From Stenotrophomonas maltophilia (lineage in GTDB: Bacteria > Pseudomonadota > Gammaproteobacteria > Xanthomonadales > Xanthomonadaceae): DNA of 55,149 nucleotides. The notes beneath the pieces were generated by a model, which had not been told where the DNA came from, made no database searches, and was given only the letters and a program-made list of their open reading frames with translations. Of this stretch, positions 50,468-55,149 are shown one piece after another. Position numbers and translations under genes: made by a program. The stretch's first letter is position 1. Each line of letters starts with the position of its first letter. The DNA is taken from assembly GCF_003970865.1 (NCBI RefSeq), contig NZ_RXLZ01000030.1, positions 1 through 55,149 of the forward strand, in the 5' to 3' direction.

Positions 50468-51573
50468 TGCATCGACGACTTACCTTGTCCCTTGCCCTGC
50501 TCTCCACGGCAGCGCTGCCGCTTGCGGCGGCGGCCGACGACCGCGACAGCGCCGCGCTTGCCGCACGCTTGTTCCCGACCCTCATGCAGTTGAAGCCCGA
50601 TACGCTGCCCGGTGATGCGCGCGCCCTCCTGGCTGAACGCACGCAGCAGCTGGCCCGCTGCCGGACCGCCACCTGCACGCTCGCGTCCGCACGCTGGACG
50701 CCCGCGCAGGCAGGCCTGCTGACCGCCGCGACTCCCGCGCACGCCGAGGCCATCGAACGGGAGCTGGCGGGCCTCAACAACATTCTCTCCGTCTATGGCC
50801 AGGGCCAGCCGCCCCGCTACGATGCCATCGACGGCCCGGTCGGCACAGCGGGCAGCACGCGACTGGCCGGCGACGTCGCCATTGCCATGCAGATGAGCGA
50901 GGTGGACGCCAGCGCGGCCTACACCGCCTTCGATCGCAGCATCGCGGTGGCGGTAAGCCTGCTCGATGCCAATGACCGCCTCGATGCGATCCGTTTCGAG
51001 CCCATCAGCGCGGGGATGAACGCCGCGCCGTTTGCGCGTGCGCGGCAGCTCGATTGGAATGCGCATCCATACACCGCGATCATCGTGCTGGGCCAGGGAC
51101 CGGATGAACTGACCACCCCGCTCAGCGCCGGCAGCAAGCTGCGCCTGAAGGCGGCCGCGCAGCGCTACGCGGCAGGTGATGCGCCCTTCCTCATCGTCTC
51201 CGGTGGTGCGGTACATCCGCGCGGCACCCGCAGCGTCGAAGCGGCGCAGATGCGCGAAGCGCTGATGGCACGCTTCGGCATTCCCGCAGATGCGATCATC
51301 ATCGAGCCGTATGCCCGCCACACCACCACCAACCTGCGCAATGCAGCCCGGTTGCTGGCGGCCCTGCAGGCACCGCCGCGGCAACCGGCATTGGTGGTCA
51401 GCAGTCCATCGCATATCGACTCGGTCGCCAGCAGCGCCTTCAGCGAGCGCAACCGCCATGAACTGGGTTACGTTCCGGGCAAGGTCGGTTCACGCGTCTC
51501 GCCCTACGCGATCCCGTTCGTGCCGGCTCCCGAATCGCTGCGCATCGACCCGATGGATCCGCTGGATCCCTGA
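50467..51573 (+). CDS. Exported YdcF/SanA-like (DUF218) protein
   Basis: A 368-residue protein with signal peptide (~1-23) and a DUF218 domain (~200-345: AIIVLGQGPDELTTPLS, LIVSGGAVHPRGTRS with EAAQM, and EPYARHTTTNLRNAARLL). This family includes YdcF, SanA and ElyC, small envelope or nucleotide-binding proteins of unclear biochemistry. The ~170-residue N-terminal part is not recognised. ATG at 50467 follows AGGAG with 6-base spacing and is preferred over the in-frame GTG one codon earlier. Last gene of the operon. Confidence 0.85.
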   Translation: MHRRLTLSLALLSTAALPLAAAADDRDSAALAARLFPTLMQLKPDTLPGDARALLAERTQQLARCRTATCTLASARWTPAQAGLLTAATPAHAEAIERELAGLNNILSVYGQGQPPRYDAIDGPVGTAGSTRLAGDVAIAMQMSEVDASAAYTAFDRSIAVAVSLLDANDRLDAIRFEPISAGMNAAPFARARQLDWNAHPYTAIIVLGQGPDELTTPLSAGSKLRLKAAAQRYAAGDAPFLIVSGGAVHPRGTRSVEAAQMREALMARFGIPADAIIIEPYARHTTTNLRNAARLLAALQAPPRQPALVVSSPSHIDSVASSAFSERNRHELGYVPGKVGSRVSPYAIPFVPAPESLRIDPMDPLDP

Positions 51574-51590
51574 CCCGCGCGACGGCATCC

Positions 51591-53762
51591 TCAGTAGCCA
51601 ACCTTCACCGTGAACATCACGTTTCGCGGTGCGCCGTACCAGCCCTGGTTGTAGAAGCCGATCTGCGAGTAGTAGTGGCGGTCAAACAGGTTGTTGATGT
51701 TGACCGCCGCCGACACATTGGAACTGAACTGGTAGCGCGCCATCAGGTTCACCAGTGCGTAGCTGGGCTGCTCCACCGGCACCCGGCGATTTCCGGGCGC
51801 GGTGGCGGTCTGGTACATGCGGTTCTGCCAGTCCACGCCACCGCCGATCGTCAGCCGGTCCCAGGTACCCGGCAGCCGCCAGGTAGTGAACAGCTTGAAC
51901 AGGCTGCGCGGCTTGGCGGTATTGATCGCCCTGCCCTGTGCGTCCTGCGCGATGAAGGTGGTGAAGCTGGTGCCCAGGCTCCAGCCCGGCAGTGGTTCGC
52001 CGGCCAGTTCCAGTTCCAGGCCGTCCACGGTTGCGCCCTTCACCGCGCGGTAGGCCGCCTGCGTGCTGCCTTCGACCAGGCCACCGGTGGCCTCGGCGAT
52101 GTTGTCCTGCTGGGTGCGGAACAGCGCCGCCGACGCATTCAAGCGCTCCTGCAGCCAGCTGCCCTTGAGGCCCAGCTCATAGCTGCGGCCGCTGACCGGG
52201 TCGAGGATCTGCCCGGATTCATTGCGGTTGTTCTGCGGCTTGAAGATACCGGTGTAGCTGGCGTAGACGCTGCTGTAGCCGTTGAGGTCCCAGACCACAC
52301 CGGCATACGGTACGAACTCGTTGCGGTAGCGGTACTTGCGCTTGCTGCCGAAGTAGACCTGGTCGGTCTCCCAGTTGCTCAGGCGGCCACCGACGATCAC
52401 ATGCAACGGATCCGCCAGCGACAGCCGCACCACCGCATAGGCACCGCTCTGCCGGTTGTCCAGATCATCGGCCTGGGTCTTGCTGCTGGCCCACACCGGC
52501 TCCGGCGTACCGGGCCCGTGCCAGTCCAGGTAGCTGGCCAACGGTGGCAGCGGCGCCAGCGCGCGGTACTGCCCCAGCGCGATCTCGTCGCGTGAGCGCG
52601 ACCAGCCGACGGACGCAGTGTGCTGGCGGCCGAACAGCTGGAAGGGACCGGTCAGGCTGACACTGACCGCCTCGCGGCGCACCGGGCCGTCGTAACGAGT
52701 GAAGCTGTTGCCATTGGGCATAGCCCCGGTAACCGAATCGGGATAGCCGCCCCGGTAGAGATGCTTCATCTCCATGTCGGTGTGCGAGCGGCTGTAGGAC
52801 ACGCGCGCCTGCCAGTCGTTGCCGAAGCGATGGTTGAAATCGAAGAAGCCATTGCGGGTGTCGGTGGTCATCCGTGCCCACGGCGCGGTGGCCGATACCG
52901 AGCGATCGAAGCGGGTACGCGTGCCATCGGCATTGAACAGCGCGAATCCGCTGCCGAAGCCACGATTGTCGTTGGCCTGGTAAGAGATACCGGCGATCAA
53001 TCCAGTGTCCTCGCCCAGGTCCACGCTGACCACGCCGTAGAGCGTCTTCGCGGTGCTGTCCAGGCCAGCGGTGTAGCTGTCGCCCTCTGCCTGCGCGGCG
53101 ACCACACGACCACGCACACGCCCTTCCCGGCTCAACGGGCTGGACACATCCACCCAGGCGCGGCGCGCGTCCCAGCTGCCGAGGCTGATGCCGCCACTGG
53201 CAGCAAAATCACGCAGCGGGCGCTTGCGCACATAGTTCACCGCAGCCGACGGATTGCCGGCACCGGTCATCAGGCCATTGGCACCGCGCACGATCTCGAT
53301 GCGGTCGTACACCACCATGTCCAGATTGTTCTCGCCGAAGTTCCATGGCGACAGCACCGGCATCACCACGCCATCGAACTGGTAGTTGTCGATATCGAAG
53401 CCGCGTGCCGAGAATGAGTAACGGTTGGCATCACTGCGCGTGACCGAAATGCCCGGAGCGGTGGCCAGCGCATCGGCGGTGCTGAGCAGGCCACGATCCT
53501 CGATCTGCTGGCGGGTGATGACGCTGACCGACTGCGGCGTCTGCCGCGAGGTCAGCGACAGCCCCGTCGCCGTGCCCATGGAATCGGTGGTGTAGGAACG
53601 CGAGGTTTCGGTGCTGCCATCGAGGTCGGCCGTGACCTGCACGGTGGGCAGCTGCGAGGTCTTCGCAGCGGGGGCGCGCTCGGCGCCGTGGGCAGTATTG
53701 AACAGCGCCAGGGTCGTGCCGATGGCGGTTGCCAGGGCGCGCGGGCGGATACAGGCGGGCAT
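51591..53762 (-). CDS. TonB-dependent siderophore receptor, Fur-controlled
   Basis: A 723-residue ferric-siderophore receptor: signal peptide (~1-26), TonB-box region LPTVQVTAD, plug with RQTPQSVSVITRQQIEDRG and DRIEIVRGANGLMTGAGNPS, and a barrel ending NVMFTVKVGY with terminal tyrosine. It is a paralogue of the receptor at 20949-23153. No STN domain is present. The start at MPACIRP is chosen since the frame further upstream runs through a Fur box (53791-53809). The AraC/PchR-like regulator upstream probably activates it. Confidence 0.93.
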   Translation of the reverse strand: MPACIRPRALATAIGTTLALFNTAHGAERAPAAKTSQLPTVQVTADLDGSTETSRSYTTDSMGTATGLSLTSRQTPQSVSVITRQQIEDRGLLSTADALATAPGISVTRSDANRYSFSARGFDIDNYQFDGVVMPVLSPWNFGENNLDMVVYDRIEIVRGANGLMTGAGNPSAAVNYVRKRPLRDFAASGGISLGSWDARRAWVDVSSPLSREGRVRGRVVAAQAEGDSYTAGLDSTAKTLYGVVSVDLGEDTGLIAGISYQANDNRGFGSGFALFNADGTRTRFDRSVSATAPWARMTTDTRNGFFDFNHRFGNDWQARVSYSRSHTDMEMKHLYRGGYPDSVTGAMPNGNSFTRYDGPVRREAVSVSLTGPFQLFGRQHTASVGWSRSRDEIALGQYRALAPLPPLASYLDWHGPGTPEPVWASSKTQADDLDNRQSGAYAVVRLSLADPLHVIVGGRLSNWETDQVYFGSKRKYRYRNEFVPYAGVVWDLNGYSSVYASYTGIFKPQNNRNESGQILDPVSGRSYELGLKGSWLQERLNASAALFRTQQDNIAEATGGLVEGSTQAAYRAVKGATVDGLELELAGEPLPGWSLGTSFTTFIAQDAQGRAINTAKPRSLFKLFTTWRLPGTWDRLTIGGGVDWQNRMYQTATAPGNRRVPVEQPSYALVNLMARYQFSSNVSAAVNINNLFDRHYYSQIGFYNQGWYGAPRNVMFTVKVGY

Positions 53763-53790
53763 GGGAGATCCAGCAGGAGGGAAAGGCTGG

Positions 53791-53809
53791 ATGAGAATTA
53801 TTGTCATTT
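53791..53809. promoter_or_regulatory. Fur box of the siderophore receptor
   Basis: ATGAGAATTATTGTCATTT fits the Fur consensus core (GAGAAT-n-ATT-n-TCAT) and lies 29 bases before the receptor start. Confidence 0.8.
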
Positions 53810-53873
53810 GAGCGTGAGCACACGTATGCCCCAACGCAGCAGATGTATGCGCGCTGCCGGCGCTGATCCGGGG

Positions 53874-54809
53874 TCAGCGCAGCTGGCTGGGCGCGATGCC
53901 GTAGCGCGCACGGAATGCGGTCGCGAAATTCGTGGCATGCCGGTAGCCGACCAGATGCGCGGCCTGCTGCACGCTGCAGCCCTGCCTCAGCTGCTCGCAG
54001 GCCAGTTGCAGGCGGTGCTCGCGCAGCCAGCCGAACACCGAGCACTGGTACACCTGCTGGAACTTCAGGCGCAGGCTGCTTGGGCTCATGCAGGCCAGGC
54101 GCGCCAGATCCTCCAGGCAATGGTCGGCGGCCGGAGCCGCCTGCAGGCAATCCATCACCCGCTGCAGCATGCGGCGGTCACGTGCTGAAACACGCAGGTC
54201 CGGCGATGCCTCCCGCGCAGGCGACCCCAGCGCCAGGGCCAGCATCTGCAGGCCGATACTCTCGCACAGCAGTGCATGCATCGCGCCGTGCCAGCTGCCC
54301 GACAGCAGCTGGTCGGCGGCGTGCTCGAGGTGCCCAGGCACCTGCCAGCCACGCAACCGCGGATGACCGGTGCGGTGCGCGGTGGACAGCAGCTCACTGA
54401 TCATCGGGTCGTCAATCCCGTCGGGTGCATCCAACGAGACATTCAGGCTGCGCATCCGCTGCCCTGCGGGATGAATCGCGGTCATCGGTGCTGCCTCGGC
54501 CAGCACCATCGCGCCGCCCCCCGGGTTCATGCCGATCACTGCCTGCCCGGCCAATCGCGCTCCTGCGCGTCCCTCCAGCATCACGATCGCCGAGAAGACC
54601 GGCGGCGATTCCGAGGTTGCCTCGAACGGCTGATGGGCGATCACGTCCGACAGCGCCAGGGTCATGCCCGGGCGCAGGCGACGCTGCTCCACCCTGCCCT
54701 GCACCACGCACTGTTCACCCGACAGATCGGCGGCCGACGCAGGCAGGCGATAGCGGAAGCCGCTGCTGCGGCCCAGGCGATCGAGGTCGGCAAGGGTGAG
54801 GTTGAGCAT
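53874..54809 (-). CDS. AraC-family regulator, PchR-like
   Basis: A 311-residue regulator with a C-terminal AraC double helix-turn-helix (~210-311: LEDLARLACMSPSSLRLKFQQVY, then GCSVQQAAHLVGYRHATNFATAFRARYGIAPSQLR). The N-terminal part would bind the ferric siderophore, as in PchR. The gene lies directly upstream of a siderophore receptor on the same strand, and a Fur box precedes it. The pair matches the pchR-fptA arrangement. Confidence 0.92.
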   Translation of the reverse strand: MLNLTLADLDRLGRSSGFRYRLPASAADLSGEQCVVQGRVEQRRLRPGMTLALSDVIAHQPFEATSESPPVFSAIVMLEGRAGARLAGQAVIGMNPGGGAMVLAEAAPMTAIHPAGQRMRSLNVSLDAPDGIDDPMISELLSTAHRTGHPRLRGWQVPGHLEHAADQLLSGSWHGAMHALLCESIGLQMLALALGSPAREASPDLRVSARDRRMLQRVMDCLQAAPAADHCLEDLARLACMSPSSLRLKFQQVYQCSVFGWLREHRLQLACEQLRQGCSVQQAAHLVGYRHATNFATAFRARYGIAPSQLR

Positions 54810-54841
54810 GATGAGGCCAGCGGGGATCGTCCTGCATTTTC

Positions 54842-54862
54842 ATATGAGAACCATTCTCATAT
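54842..54862. promoter_or_regulatory. Fur box of the AraC regulator
   Basis: ATATGAGAA-cca-TTCTCATAT, a perfect 9-bp inverted repeat with the Fur core GAGAA/TTCTC, 33 bases before the regulator start. It may also act on the divergent gene at 54949. Confidence 0.85.
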
Positions 54863-54892
54863 CCAGCCCTTGCCGCAAGGCCCATTCCACCC

Positions 54893-54927
54893 TTGTCGAT
54901 ACAAATAGTGACGTTATAACATTTCAC
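54893..54927 (+). promoter_or_regulatory. Promoter with Zur-like palindrome for the truncated gene
   Basis: TTGTCG (54893-54898), 16 bases, TATAAC (54915-54920). The -10 overlaps the palindrome GTTATAAC within GTGACGTTATAACATTTCAC. The right part, TATAACATTTC, equals one half of the enterobacterial Zur operator, but the left half is poor, so Zur control is only a suggestion. Confidence 0.35.
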
Positions 54928-54948
54928 ATTGTTTTCACGGATCGTGCC

Positions 54949-54984
54949 ATGCGTCGCCACCTGCTTGCTGCTGCCATTCTGTTC
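54949..54984 (+). CDS. Start of an exported protein, cut by the contig end
   Basis: Only 12 codons are genomic: MRRHLLAAAILF, which looks like the beginning of a signal peptide. The reading then runs into adapter sequence. It is divergent from the AraC regulator and has a plausible promoter. No function can be assigned. Confidence 0.45.
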
Positions 54985-55149
54985 CTGTCTCTTTTACAAA
55001 TCGCAAATCCAACGAAACGGCCTCCTTTTTCTCATGCCGCCTGTTCCTGGAAAAAAAAACCATATACCTTTGCGATTTTTCGCGCGACAAACAAAAACAA
55101 AAGACGACACCGCAGTCAACAATACTATCAATACAACATCCTAAACAAA
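54985..55149. other. Degraded Nextera adapter, index and poly(A) at the right contig end (not genomic)
   Basis: From 54985 the sequence CTGTCTCTTTTACA matches the mosaic-end complement CTGTCTCTTATACACATCT. It continues with recognisable but error-ridden i7 adapter (CAACGAAAC for CCACGAGAC), an 8-base index-like GGCCTCCT, ATGCCG of the P7 end, then an A-run as produced when a read passes the end of a cluster. The following AT-rich, A-rich bases are noise. Any reading frame here is artefactual. Confidence 0.92.

Noticed and set aside
54929..55144. 71-codon open frame at the right end
   Set aside because: Most of it translates adapter, index and poly(A) sequence.

Overview
The window looks like a contig from a high-GC gammaproteobacterium of the Xanthomonadaceae, most probably Stenotrophomonas (S. 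maltophilia complex). The support is the RegB/RegA pair, the bamC-dapA-gcvR-bcp order, the Xanthomonas-type cysteine spacing in the PrxQ peroxidase, several TonB-dependent receptors, and many short GTAG-headed palindromes typical of S. maltophilia (SMAG REPs). Both ends are not genome. Bases 1-140 and 54985-55149 are error-ridden Nextera/Illumina adapter read-through, so the usable sequence is about 141-54984.

Region 0.1-19 kb is conserved housekeeping chromosome. It holds a RegB/RegA redox two-component pair, a minus-strand operon pcnB-folK-panB-panC-(membrane protein)-panD-pgi (pterin and pantothenate synthesis, RNA polyadenylation, glycolysis), tRNA-Glu(CUC), a sugar MFS porter, 7Fe ferredoxin, bamC-like/dapA facing gcvR-like/bcp/phoH, a small lipoprotein, a DUF1275 membrane protein, thiD, a hydrolase, and three identical tRNA-Arg(ACG) genes. 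The promoter of the tRNA-Arg cluster lies inside the hydrolase gene. About 640 bases of gene-free, hairpin-rich repeats follow.

Region 19-26.5 kb is accessory: a YhaJ-like LysR regulator divergent from a pirin, a siderophore-type TonB receptor, two alpha/beta hydrolases and an MFS transporter behind a perfect LacI-type palindrome. Region 26.6-29 kb is a two-gene cytochrome c operon (a triheme cytochrome and a TsdA-like thiosulfate dehydrogenase) behind a perfect FNR/Anr box.

Region 29-41.4 kb is the most interesting part. A TonB receptor coupled to a Tat-exported phospholipase C converges on an ECF sigma factor/FecR/STN-type TonB receptor/PhoD phosphatase cluster. PhoB-box-like direct repeats with 7-4-7 geometry precede these units. 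The simplest reading is a phosphate-starvation locus for extracellular phosphoesters in which outer-membrane receptors are tied to cell-surface signalling.

Region 41.5-54.9 kb holds a small membrane protein with an apparent AUC start, the homodimeric pyruvate dehydrogenase E1 (aceE), a possibly PhoB-controlled MFS-ROK-TonB receptor-YdcF operon with an internal palindromic operator, and a Fur-boxed AraC regulator plus siderophore receptor pair. No CRISPR array, prophage, insertion sequence or rRNA was seen.
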